Source: Haloarcula rara (lineage in GTDB: Archaea > Halobacteriota > Halobacteria > Halobacteriales > Haloarculaceae). From it: a stretch of DNA of 64,000 nt. Within the stretch, counting starts at the first letter, position 1. Each line of letters starts with the position of its first letter. Made by a program: the position numbers and the translations under genes. The stretch is from contig NZ_CP119785.1 in the NCBI RefSeq assembly GCF_029338235.1, positions 372,001 through 436,000 of the forward strand. The letters are read 5' to 3'. The notes under the pieces were generated by a model. The model saw nothing but the letters and a program-made list of their open reading frames with translations. It was not told the origin of the DNA and did not search any database. Positions 31,475 through 39,695 of this stretch are shown here, one piece after another.

Positions 31475-33256
31475 TCAGGGCAAGAGAAGTAGCACGACTG
31501 TCACGAAAACGGCGAGTACGAGGATGCTGACGCCGATACCGGCCCGGAGTGGGTTCGAGTGGTCACCCTCGACTACCTCCTCGTAGACGGTATCAGGATT
31601 TGTAACTGAGTTGACGACGGTGCTCGCCCCGGCGACGGCCGCCCGGTCGACGGCAGCATAGAGGTCGGTGAGGCCGACGACCAGTCCGCGGGTCCCGTAG
31701 AACACGGCCGGGTTGGTGAGACTATCTATGTCGGGGACTCGACCGAGTTTCGAGAGCGGTTTCTTCGCGAGCGCGAAGCCGACGAGGCCGATGAGTCCCA
31801 GGATAACGCCCTCGACGACGTGGACGACGGTGTAGGTCGTGTACACCTTCTCGACGGCGGCCTTGCTGGTGACGTCGAAGGGGAGCAAAGAGAAGAGCGC
31901 CCCGTCGAACAGCCCATAGAACACACAGAGGGCGGCGATACCGACCATCGCAACGCTCTGGCCGCGGTTGGCGTCCTCGACGTCGCCGTCGTACTCGCCG
32001 TGGAAGAAGGCGTAGTAGCCGAACTTGATGAACGACATGAACGTACCGACCCCACCCAGCAGGAGGAGCCACTCCAGGGTCGTCCACTCGTACACCGGCA
32101 CCGGACCATCCACGAACGTGTAGTGAGCACCGTCGATGACGATACCTTTGCTGACGAAGCCGTTGAAACCGGGGAAGCCGGCGATAGAGAGCGCCGCCAC
32201 GGTGAACGCACCGGCCGTAATCGGCATCTTTCGTGCCAGCCCGCCCAGTTTCTTCAGGTTCTCCTCGCCGGTTCGATAGACGACGACGCCGGCGGTCATG
32301 AACAGCAGCCCCTTGTAGAGGATGTGGTTGAACACGTGGGCGAAGGCGCCGGCCTGCGAGAGCGCCGACCCGATGCCGACGCCGGCTATCATGTAGCCGA
32401 CCTGGGACTGGATGTGATAGGAGAGCAGCCGTCGCATGTCGTTCTGGAAGAGGGCGAAGGTGGCGCCGAAAACGGCCATCCCGCCGCCCATGTAGGCGAT
32501 AGCGACGTGGCCGTCGGGGAACGCCCGGTACATCCCGTAGACGCCGGTCTTCGTCGTGAACACGCAGAGGAAGACGCTAGCGGCAATGTGTGGCCGGGGG
32601 TAGGTGTCGGGCAGCCAGGCGTGCAGGCCGATGAAGCCGACGTTAACGCCGATACCCACCGCGGCGAGGGCCGCTGGCAGACCCGCGGCGATACCCATCG
32701 TCTCGGGCCCACCGGGAACCGAGCCAAAGAGGAAGGTCCCCTTGATGGCGTAGTTCTGGAGGATTGCAGCCATCAGGAGGGTCCCGCCGATACCGTGGAA
32801 GATGGCGTACCGGTAGCCGGCACGGACCGCCTTCCCGCGGTAGTGCCACACGAGCAGCGTGCTGGTGACGGCCATCAGCTCCCAGAAGAAGAGGAGCGTC
32901 AGCCAGTCACCGGCGAAGACCGCGCCGTAGCTGGTGGCGACGTAGGAGTACGCGAAGGCGGTCTGGACGCTCTCGGCCTCGCTGGCGTACGAATAGAGGA
33001 CCGCCGCGACCCCGATGATGCCGAAGATGACGCCCATCAGCCGGGAGAAGTCGTCGACGTTCAGCAGCACGGCGTCGAACCCGAGGAACGTCGTCCGGAG
33101 GAAGGCCCCGGAGGGGACGGCCCACGCCCAGGCGAGTGCCGCCCCTGAGGCGACGATACCGAGTGCGTGGCCGGCTCGCCGGGGCAAAGCGGCGATAGCT
33201 ATCGCGACGGCGAGCAGGACGACCACGGGCGGAACGGTAGTCAGCGGGCCCGCCAT
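31475..33256 (-). CDS. Mrp antiporter subunit D-like, proton-conducting membrane protein (third copy)
   Basis: A protein of 593 aa with about 14-15 helices of the NuoL/M/N-MrpA/D fold. Signatures include SYVATSYGAVFAGDWLTLLFFWELM (key Glu in helix 5, given in part), RYAIFHGIGGTL, GLHAWLPDTYPRPH (helix 7-8 Lys/His region) and HVFNHILYKGLLFMTAG. It moves protons or sodium across the membrane as one of the antiporter-like subunits. The start overlaps the stop of the preceding gene (ATGA), marking translational coupling. It is the last gene of the nine-gene operon. Confidence 0.85.
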   Translation of the reverse strand: MAGPLTTVPPVVVLLAVAIAIAALPRRAGHALGIVASGAALAWAWAVPSGAFLRTTFLGFDAVLLNVDDFSRLMGVIFGIIGVAAVLYSYASEAESVQTAFAYSYVATSYGAVFAGDWLTLLFFWELMAVTSTLLVWHYRGKAVRAGYRYAIFHGIGGTLLMAAILQNYAIKGTFLFGSVPGGPETMGIAAGLPAALAAVGIGVNVGFIGLHAWLPDTYPRPHIAASVFLCVFTTKTGVYGMYRAFPDGHVAIAYMGGGMAVFGATFALFQNDMRRLLSYHIQSQVGYMIAGVGIGSALSQAGAFAHVFNHILYKGLLFMTAGVVVYRTGEENLKKLGGLARKMPITAGAFTVAALSIAGFPGFNGFVSKGIVIDGAHYTFVDGPVPVYEWTTLEWLLLLGGVGTFMSFIKFGYYAFFHGEYDGDVEDANRGQSVAMVGIAALCVFYGLFDGALFSLLPFDVTSKAAVEKVYTTYTVVHVVEGVILGLIGLVGFALAKKPLSKLGRVPDIDSLTNPAVFYGTRGLVVGLTDLYAAVDRAAVAGASTVVNSVTNPDTVYEEVVEGDHSNPLRAGIGVSILVLAVFVTVVLLLLP

Positions 33257-35058
33257 CAGCCCATCACCCCCGGCAGTCCGCCGACGATACTCTCGACGAT
33301 ACGCAGGAACACCGCCAGTCGCGGCGCGATACCGAGTGCCAGCGACAGCGTCGCCGCGGTCAGAATCGGGCCGAGCATGAACCAGGTGCTCTCCTGACCC
33401 TGCCAGCCCCGGCGGTCCCAGCCGCCCTCGGGCGGGCCGCCGTGGTGTTCCTCGTCCTCGTGGAACTTCCCGAGGTGGTCGACGTGAGCCGGGTCGGGCA
33501 CCGACTCGTCAGCCTCGGAATCCGGTTCGTCGCCAGCGCCGGGGTGGTCGGCGTCTTCGGCTGGCTCTTCCCGGGTCAGGTCTGGCGAGCCCGACTGGCT
33601 TGCCTCGGCGCCGTCAGACTGTGAGTCCGACGAGGAGCGGGGACTGTCGGTCCCCTCGCCGCCGTCGGAGCGAACGGCCTCGCTCCCCCCGAAGACGGCG
33701 CTGACAAGCGGTTTCTCGTCGTGGTGTTCGGGCGTCTCGAAGTACGCCTGGTAGACGATGGGCCAGAAGTACGCGATGTTCAGCACCCCGGAGACCAGCA
33801 GGGCGGCGGCGAAAATCGACTGGCTGCCCTCCAGCGCCCCGATGACGAGATACCACTTGCTGACAAAGCCCGCAACGAGGGGAATGCCGGCCATCCCCGC
33901 CGCGGCGACAGCGAAGGCGGCCATCGTCAGGGGCATCCGTGTGCCGATACCGGCCATGTCGCTGATGTCGTCGGTGTGGGTCTCGACGTGGATGGCGCCC
34001 GCACAGAAGAACAGGGTGAGCTTCATGAAGGCGTGTGCGGGGATGTGGAGCAGGCCGCCTATCAGGGCGTTCCCCTCGAGGAGCGCGAGCCCCAGGACGA
34101 TGTAAGAGAGCTGGCTGATAGTGGAGTAGGCCAGCCGGCGCTTGAGGTTGTCCTGGCGCAGGGCGATGACACTCGATGCGAGCAGGGTGAAGGCGGCGAC
34201 CGCGGCGAGGGGCAGTGCGACCCCGAGGTCGGCCATGAGGTCGGTCCCGAAGACGTCCAGCACGACCCGGGCGATGCCGAAGACGCCGCTCTTGACGACC
34301 GCGACGGCGTGGAGCAGCCCAGAGACGGGCGTCGGCGCGACCATCGCGTCGGGCAGCCAGGAGTGAGCGGGCATCAGCGCCGCTTTCACGCCGAAGCCGG
34401 CCGCGAGCAGGGCGAAGGCGGCCTTCGCGAGCGTGGGGTCGGCCGTCGCCAGCGCCTCGATACCGCCGGGCGTGAACGCGGTCGTTCCGGTCAGGAAGTA
34501 GACCAGCAGCGTTCCGCCGAGGACGGCGACACCGCCGCCGAAGGTGTAGGTGAGGTACTTCCGGCCGGCGGCGCGGGCCTCGTCGGTCTCGTCGTGGGTG
34601 ACCAGCGGGTACGTCGACACCGTCAGCAGTTCGTAGAAGACAAAGAGAGTCAGCAGGTTCGCACCGAAGGCCACGCCGATGGCTGTGGCGACGCTGGCCG
34701 CAAAGGAAGCGAAGTATCTGGTCTGGGCGTGTTCGCTCAGCCCGCGCATGTAGCCGATGGAGTAGAAGCTGGTGACGACCCACAGCAGGCTCGCGAGCAG
34801 GCCAAAGAGGATACCGAGCGCGTCGGCCTGGAGCGCGAATACGAGCCCGTTGCCCAGGTCGACCACCTCGGTAACGTACGTGGTCCCCGACAGCACACCG
34901 GGGACCATGCTGGCGACGATGGCGAGTTTCGACCCGGCCACGAGGAGGGTGACGCCCTCGCGGACGTCGGGTCGCGAGTCCAGCGAGAGAATCACGGGGA
35001 TAGCTAGCGCTGAGACGAGCACGGCGGCCAGTGGTCTGAGGGATGCGACGTCTGTCAT
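33256..35058 (-). CDS. Mrp antiporter subunit D-like, with acidic insert (second copy)
   Basis: A protein of 600 aa, NuoN/MrpD-type antiporter-like subunit. RYFASFAASVATAIGVAFGA, FYELLTVSTYPLVTHDETDE and PAHSWLPDAMVAPTPVSGLL carry the family signatures, including the Lys/His proton path region. Between helix 13 and the last helix, residues about 430-560, it has a long hydrophilic insert rich in Asp/Ser/Glu (EAVRSDGGEGTDSPRSSSD, then HEDEEHHGGPPEGGWDRRG) that is absent from bacterial homologues. It overlaps its neighbours by 3-4 bp on both sides. Confidence 0.85.
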   Translation of the reverse strand: MTDVASLRPLAAVLVSALAIPVILSLDSRPDVREGVTLLVAGSKLAIVASMVPGVLSGTTYVTEVVDLGNGLVFALQADALGILFGLLASLLWVVTSFYSIGYMRGLSEHAQTRYFASFAASVATAIGVAFGANLLTLFVFYELLTVSTYPLVTHDETDEARAAGRKYLTYTFGGGVAVLGGTLLVYFLTGTTAFTPGGIEALATADPTLAKAAFALLAAGFGVKAALMPAHSWLPDAMVAPTPVSGLLHAVAVVKSGVFGIARVVLDVFGTDLMADLGVALPLAAVAAFTLLASSVIALRQDNLKRRLAYSTISQLSYIVLGLALLEGNALIGGLLHIPAHAFMKLTLFFCAGAIHVETHTDDISDMAGIGTRMPLTMAAFAVAAAGMAGIPLVAGFVSKWYLVIGALEGSQSIFAAALLVSGVLNIAYFWPIVYQAYFETPEHHDEKPLVSAVFGGSEAVRSDGGEGTDSPRSSSDSQSDGAEASQSGSPDLTREEPAEDADHPGAGDEPDSEADESVPDPAHVDHLGKFHEDEEHHGGPPEGGWDRRGWQGQESTWFMLGPILTAATLSLALGIAPRLAVFLRIVESIVGGLPGVMG

Positions 35059-36617
35059 TGTATGAGTGGCGGCAGTGTCTCTGTCAGGAGCTGTTCGAGC
35101 GCCGGGACGGCAGCCGTCAGCGCGACGGCGAGGACGGCGGCGACGACGAGCACAGCGAGCATCCCGGTGGAGACAGCGTTCTCACCATCGTCCCCGTCAC
35201 CGCCCTCAGAACGGGGTTCTGACGAACTTCGCGACCCTTCGGCTCGCTCACCCCCGTCGGACCCCTCTCCCCCGTCGGCGATGGCCCCCTCTTCGCGGAT
35301 GGTCGGCTCGGCGAAGTAGAGCCGCTCACCGAGCCGGGCGAAGTAGGCAAGGGTCAACAGCGTGCTCGCGAGCAACACGGCGACGACCGGCCATAGCTCG
35401 GCCTCGACGGCGCCGACGAGGATGTACCACTTGCCGACGAAGCCGATAGCTGGCGGGACGCCGACCATGCCCAGCGCGAGAACGGTAAAGGCGCCGGCGG
35501 CCAGCGGCGTCCGCCCGCCCATCCCGGCGTAGCCGCCGATTGTCGTGGTGCCCGTCTCGCGCTCAATGATGCCGGTCGCGGCGAAGAGCCCGCCTTTCAT
35601 TACGGCGTGGCCGACGAGATGGACGGTCGCGCCGACCACCGCGATGGGCGTCGCGACGGCGAAGCCGGCGATGACGAGCCCGAACTGCGACACGGAGGAG
35701 TATGCCAGCATCCGCTGGACGCTGGCCTGCGAGACGGCTAGCGCCGACCCGGCGACGATGCTCACCGACGCGACGACGATGAGCGCCCAGCGCGCTGCGG
35801 GTACCGCGGTCAGGAAGTCGACGGTAAAGACCGAGAACAGCAGGCGCGCGAGCGCGTACGCCGAGACCGTCGAGACCAGTGCCGAGATAAAGGCGCTGAC
35901 GCTGTCGGGGGAGTTCGCGTAGGCGTCGGGCTGCCAGGTGTGTAGCGGGAACAGCGCGACTTTCACCGAGAGGCCGCCGACCATCAACCCGAAGGCGGTC
36001 AGGACCAGCGTCGAGTCGTAGCCGACCGCGGCGAGTTTCCCGCTCATATCGGCCATGTTGAGCGTGCCCGTCACGGCGAGTGCGTAACCGACGCCCAGCA
36101 GATACAGCGAGGCGCCGACGGTCCCGATGATGAGGTACTTCAGCGCCGCGACGGCCGCGCTGGCCTCGCGACCGCTGGCGACGAGCCCGTAGGCCGCGAG
36201 CCCGGTGATTTCGAGGAAGACATAGAGGTTGAATACGTCGCCGGTCACCGTCATCCCCGTGAGCCCGGTGACAAGCAGGAGCAGCTGGCTGTAGAACGTG
36301 TTCTCGTGGGGCCCGGCGTGTCTCGCGTACGCGAGCACGCCAAGCGTGATGGCGCTGATGAGAAGCACCACGGCAAGCGAGAGCCCGTCGACGACCAATT
36401 CGATGCCGTATGGCAGTGCGAACCCGCCGACGGCGTAGCTGACGACGGTGTCGGGCCAGACCTGCTGGGCGAGCAGACCCGCGAGCGCGGCATAGGCGAG
36501 CATCGTGAGGACGGCGATTGACCAGCCGATCCGATCGGTGTACAGACTCGCAACCAGCGGCACCGAGGCGCCGATAATTGGCAGAACGACCAGCAGGACG
36601 GGGAGATGTTCAATCAT
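35055..36617 (-). CDS. mnhD: Mrp antiporter subunit D
   Basis: A protein of 520 aa, the most canonical MrpD of the three. SQLLLLVTGLTGMTVTGDVFNLYVFLEITGLAAYGLVA (shown here in two parts in the family alignments) contains the conserved helix-5 Glu; FPLHTWQPDAYANSPDSVSA and HLVGHAVMKGGLFAATG are typical. A shorter acidic Ser-rich stretch (GGEGSDGGERAEGSRSSSE) lies before the last helix, at the same place as the larger insert in the gene at 33256. It follows mnhC with an 8-bp overlap. Confidence 0.9.
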   Translation of the reverse strand: MIEHLPVLLVVLPIIGASVPLVASLYTDRIGWSIAVLTMLAYAALAGLLAQQVWPDTVVSYAVGGFALPYGIELVVDGLSLAVVLLISAITLGVLAYARHAGPHENTFYSQLLLLVTGLTGMTVTGDVFNLYVFLEITGLAAYGLVASGREASAAVAALKYLIIGTVGASLYLLGVGYALAVTGTLNMADMSGKLAAVGYDSTLVLTAFGLMVGGLSVKVALFPLHTWQPDAYANSPDSVSAFISALVSTVSAYALARLLFSVFTVDFLTAVPAARWALIVVASVSIVAGSALAVSQASVQRMLAYSSVSQFGLVIAGFAVATPIAVVGATVHLVGHAVMKGGLFAATGIIERETGTTTIGGYAGMGGRTPLAAGAFTVLALGMVGVPPAIGFVGKWYILVGAVEAELWPVVAVLLASTLLTLAYFARLGERLYFAEPTIREEGAIADGGEGSDGGERAEGSRSSSEPRSEGGDGDDGENAVSTGMLAVLVVAAVLAVALTAAVPALEQLLTETLPPLIQ

Positions 36618-36984
36618 AGTAGAGTTCCTCCAGGGTGTCTTCGTCGAGCGTGCCGTACTCCGAGTAGATACGGACGATGAGCGCGAGGGCGACCGCAGTG
36701 AGGGCCACCCCGACGACGATGGCAGTCAGGATGAGGACGTGTGGCAGCGGGCTCGCGTATGGACCCCCTCCCTTCGTCACAATCGGCGGGTTCCCGCCGG
36801 TCCGGTAGGCCAGCGTGACGAAAAACAGGAAGATACCCGTCTGGAAGATGTTCATCCCGATGACCTTCTTCACGAGGTTGGGCGACTCGATGAGGGTGTA
36901 CAGCCCGATACCCAGCAATAGCATGACCGCGTAGTAGTTGTACCGGCTCGTCAGCAAGTCGAGCTGGAGGGGGTCGGCCGTCAT
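36610..36984 (-). CDS. mnhC: Mrp antiporter subunit C
   Basis: A protein of 124 aa with three helices, NuoK/MrpC type (YYAVMLLLGIGLYTLIESPN, VIGMNIFQTGIFLFF and ILTAIVVGVALTAVALAL). The conserved Gly-Met-Asn around the middle helix is present. It is small and probably supports ion translocation next to the D subunits. The start is ATG 36984, overlapping the mnhB stop. Confidence 0.9.
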   Translation of the reverse strand: MTADPLQLDLLTSRYNYYAVMLLLGIGLYTLIESPNLVKKVIGMNIFQTGIFLFFVTLAYRTGGNPPIVTKGGGPYASPLPHVLILTAIVVGVALTAVALALIVRIYSEYGTLDEDTLEELYYD

Positions 36985-37448
36985 CGCTCACCCTCCCCCG
37001 TGACGTGACCGAAGCCGGCCGCAATCAGGAAAAAGAGCCCGATGGCGACGCTGGCGACGATACCGCCGATACCGAGCTCGACCAGCTCGATACCGTACTT
37101 GCTGGCCTCGTAGTAGTACGGTTCGTAGACGTTGTACTGGAGGAAGTTCCCACCGAGCGCCATCGCCCCCAGCCCGATACCGGCGAAAACGAGGACGCCG
37201 CCGGAGGCCAGCGCCGCGACGACGCGCACGTCGACCCACTGGCGCGTCGAGTCGATGCCGTAGGCGAAGGCGAGCATCATCACGACCGAGCCGGCGATGA
37301 CGCCGCCCTGGAACCCGCCCCCGGGCGTGTCCGCACCGTGGAACATGATAAAGAGGGCGAAGGTCAGCACGAAGGGGGCGACGACCCGGACCGTCGTCAT
37401 GATGATGGTGGACTCGACGTACAGCCCCGGCCCGTCGTCGGCGCTCAT
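36981..37448 (-). CDS. mnhB: Mrp antiporter subunit B
   Basis: A protein of 155 aa, MnhB domain, four helices. The diagnostic GADTPGGGFQGGVIAGSV motif is present near residue 50, with TTVRVVAPFVLTFALFIMFH before it. ATG 37448 starts MSADDGPGLYVESTIIM; a much longer open frame up to 38252 runs antisense-like through other genes of the operon and is not the gene. Start and stop overlap the neighbours by 4 bp. Confidence 0.9.
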   Translation of the reverse strand: MSADDGPGLYVESTIIMTTVRVVAPFVLTFALFIMFHGADTPGGGFQGGVIAGSVVMMLAFAYGIDSTRQWVDVRVVAALASGGVLVFAGIGLGAMALGGNFLQYNVYEPYYYEASKYGIELVELGIGGIVASVAIGLFFLIAAGFGHVTGEGER

Positions 37449-37984
37449 GCGAACACCTCCCGACGGAGCACGGAGAGGGCGACGACGCCGGCCGAGAAGA
37501 CCACGACGGCCTCCCCGAGGGTGTCGAAGCCACGGTAGGCCGCAAGCACCGCTGTCACCGCGTTTTTCACCTGCGTCTCCTTCTTGGCGTTTTCCAGGTA
37601 GTACTGGGTGACCTCGCCGCCGACGACGGGCGCGGTCGGGTCGCCGATGGCCGGCAGCGACGGCACCGTCGCGGCCATCACGAGCACGAACCCGCCGACG
37701 AAGAAGACCGTCCGCCAGCGGACCGACTCGAAGAGCGTGTCTACCTCCGGCGTGACCGTGTTGGCCAGTGCCAGCAGGAACAGGATGGTCATGATACCAG
37801 CGCCGACGGCGGCCTCGGTCAGCCCCACGTCGGGGGCCTGGAGGACGAGCCAGATGATGGAGATACCCAGGCTGTAGGCGGCGAAGGCGATGACTGCCGC
37901 CAGCGTGTCCTTCAGTAGCGCCGTGCCCAGCGCACAGGCCAGTACGAAGAGTAGCAACGCCCCTTCGAGCAGGGTCAGACTCAT
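37445..37984 (-). CDS. Mrp subunit A C-terminal-like protein (DUF4040 type)
   Basis: A protein of 179 aa. The first 90 residues carry the DUF4040/MbhD pattern (ALGTALLKDTLAAVIAFAAY, LVLQAPDVGLTEAAVGAG). The last 60 end in AAYRGFDTLGEAVVVFSAGV, the motif at the C terminus of bacterial MrpA. It thus represents the part of MrpA beyond the NuoL-like portion, encoded separately here. The start is ATG 37984, overlapping the mnhG stop. Confidence 0.85.
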   Translation of the reverse strand: MSLTLLEGALLLFVLACALGTALLKDTLAAVIAFAAYSLGISIIWLVLQAPDVGLTEAAVGAGIMTILFLLALANTVTPEVDTLFESVRWRTVFFVGGFVLVMAATVPSLPAIGDPTAPVVGGEVTQYYLENAKKETQVKNAVTAVLAAYRGFDTLGEAVVVFSAGVVALSVLRREVFA

Positions 37985-38292
37985 TGTTCGTCCTCCGTCG
38001 TCCACGGTTCGATACCCTGGTCCTCCGCGGCCCGGGCGATTGCGTGGGCCGCCGTCGGGTTCGTGAGGAACATGAAGATGACCAGGAAGACGGCCTTGAC
38101 TGTCGAGAGACTCGATTCGAGAGCCAGGGCGACCGCGGCGATGGTGAGCACCGCACCGAGCGTGTCACTCTTCGATGCCGCGTGTGCGCGCGTGTATATG
38201 TCGGGCATACGAATGATACCGATGGCGGCGACGGCACCGAAGAAAGCGCCAAGCAGCGCCAGCGCGACGATGGCCCACTCGACTGGCGTCAT
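37981..38292 (-). CDS. mnhG: Mrp antiporter subunit G
   Basis: A protein of 103 aa, three helices, with RMPDIYTRAHAASKSDTLGA as the MnhG signature. MnhG is one of the small subunits of the cation/proton antiporter. A short polar tail (AEDQGIEPWTTEDEQ) ends the protein. Overlaps of 4 bp join it to both neighbours. Confidence 0.9.
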   Translation of the reverse strand: MTPVEWAIVALALLGAFFGAVAAIGIIRMPDIYTRAHAASKSDTLGAVLTIAAVALALESSLSTVKAVFLVIFMFLTNPTAAHAIARAAEDQGIEPWTTEDEQ

Positions 38293-38564
38293 AGCACACC
38301 CCCGTGCTCGACGTTGAACTTCGAGAAGGCTATCGAGAGCAGGAAGTTCAGCAGTGCGTAGACGAGCGCGACGTCCAGAAACGCCGACTCCTCGAAGGCC
38401 GCGGCGACCAGCGCGATGGCTATCACGGTGTTGGTGCCGGCGACGTTGACGGCGATGACCCTGTCGTGGATGGTCGGGCCGACGAACACCCGATAGAGGG
38501 CGACGACGGCGAAGAGGACGAAAGCCGCGGCGATAGCTAGCAGCGATGTCGAGAACTCAACCAT
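38289..38564 (-). CDS. mnhF: Mrp antiporter subunit F
   Basis: A protein of 91 aa with three helices. VALYRVFVGPTIHDRVIAVN is the MnhF signature, followed by ALVYALLNFLLSIAFSKF. The start is ATG 38564, inside the end of mnhE (8-bp overlap); the frame to 38594 adds ten residues that belong to the mnhE coding region in another frame. Confidence 0.9.
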   Translation of the reverse strand: MVEFSTSLLAIAAAFVLFAVVALYRVFVGPTIHDRVIAVNVAGTNTVIAIALVAAAFEESAFLDVALVYALLNFLLSIAFSKFNVEHGGVL

Positions 38565-39603
38565 CGCTGTGCCCCCCGTCGTCCCCGCGTTCACGCGGGG
38601 TCGCGATGGCCGCAGCCTCCCTGCCGTAGAAGACGAACCGAACGGCGCGTTCCAGCCCGCCGTCGAAGAGGTCCGCCCGCGAGCCGGCGGTCAGCGAGTG
38701 GATGGCGAAGGCCCGGTCGGTGACGCTTACCGTCAGCGTCCCCGGGGTGAGCGTGATGCTGTTTGCCAGCGTCGTCACCGCGGTGTCGCCCCAGACGGCC
38801 GCCTTGAGCTCGACCACTTCGGGGTCGATAGGCAGGTCTGGGTGGAGGACCACGTAGGCTATCTGGAGGTTCGCGACGGCGATCTCCTTGAACAGATAGG
38901 GCGTGTAGATTGCCATCCTGACGGTCTGTTTAGCCACGCGGGTGAAAGAGGGCTGGTCGCTGAACGCGACCGGGGCGAGCAGGACGGCGACAAGCGTCGC
39001 CGTGAGAAAGCCGGTGAAAACGTCGATGGGTTTCCACGCCGAGAGCAACATGTAGAACAGGTAGGAGGCGCCGAAGACGGCGAGGTACTTCGGGAGCGAG
39101 GCCGCCCGGGTGAGCACTGTCCGTTCCGTCCGGCGCTCGACGGGCGCTTCCTCTATTGCCACGTCGCCGCGGGCCAGCTCGATTGTCAGGGGCCGCAGCA
39201 TGGGACCTGCGCCTCCGGGGCTGTATTCGGGGTCCAGAACGATTCGGTCGATAGCCTGTTCGTCGGCGTAGGAAAGCAAGACGTCGGCGTAGTCGCCGGG
39301 ACTGAACAAGTACTGGTCGGCGCCGAGAACCTCGGTGACCAGCGAGAGATTCGACGGGCGCTCCCCGCCCGTGTCCTCGTCCACCCAGGCCTCGACCCGG
39401 TCGAGCAGGTCGCTGGCGGCGGCCAGTTCCGCCGGCGCGTCCGGGTCGACCGCGCGGGTCGAGGCGACGTCGACGACGTGGAGTTCGACGGGCCGGTCCG
39501 CGGCCGCCTCGGTGGCCACGTCGACCGCGTACGCGACGGTGTTTCGCACCGTCACGGAGTCGGCGACGGGCACCAGCAAGCGGAAGGCGTCGGAAGTAGT
39601 CAC
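38557..39603 (-). CDS. mnhE: Mrp antiporter subunit E with N-terminal universal-stress-like domain
   Basis: A protein of 348 aa, about twice the length of bacterial MrpE. Residues about 8-150 resemble a UspA-type alpha/beta domain (LLVPVADSVTVRNTVAYAVD, VELHVVDVAST, LSYADEQAIDRIVLDPEYSP). Residues about 175-330 are the membrane MnhE domain (PIDVFTGFLTATLVAVLLA, YTPYLFKEIAVANLQIAYVV, ITLTPGTLTVSVTDRAFAIH). A nucleotide- or stress-sensing module fused to an antiporter subunit suggests regulation of the transporter by cytoplasmic state. This is the first gene of the operon, 92 bp before coaBC stop on the same strand. Confidence 0.85.
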   Translation of the reverse strand: MTTSDAFRLLVPVADSVTVRNTVAYAVDVATEAAADRPVELHVVDVASTRAVDPDAPAELAAASDLLDRVEAWVDEDTGGERPSNLSLVTEVLGADQYLFSPGDYADVLLSYADEQAIDRIVLDPEYSPGGAGPMLRPLTIELARGDVAIEEAPVERRTERTVLTRAASLPKYLAVFGASYLFYMLLSAWKPIDVFTGFLTATLVAVLLAPVAFSDQPSFTRVAKQTVRMAIYTPYLFKEIAVANLQIAYVVLHPDLPIDPEVVELKAAVWGDTAVTTLANSITLTPGTLTVSVTDRAFAIHSLTAGSRADLFDGGLERAVRFVFYGREAAAIATPRERGDDGGHSDG

Positions 39604-39695
39604 GGTAGGTTATGAGAATCCTGAATCTGTGTCTCTGAGAGGCGCTACAGTCGTTACCGGAAGCGAGCGTCGGGATACGCAAAACTATTTCGCAA

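Noticed and set aside
32389..33125. Several Arg/Ser-rich frames inside the Mrp operon
   Set aside because: Off-frame shadows of the D-type subunit genes.
36981..38252. 423-codon frame including mnhB
   Set aside because: Only the last 155 codons carry the MnhB signature; the rest overlaps the mnhG and DUF4040 genes in another frame.
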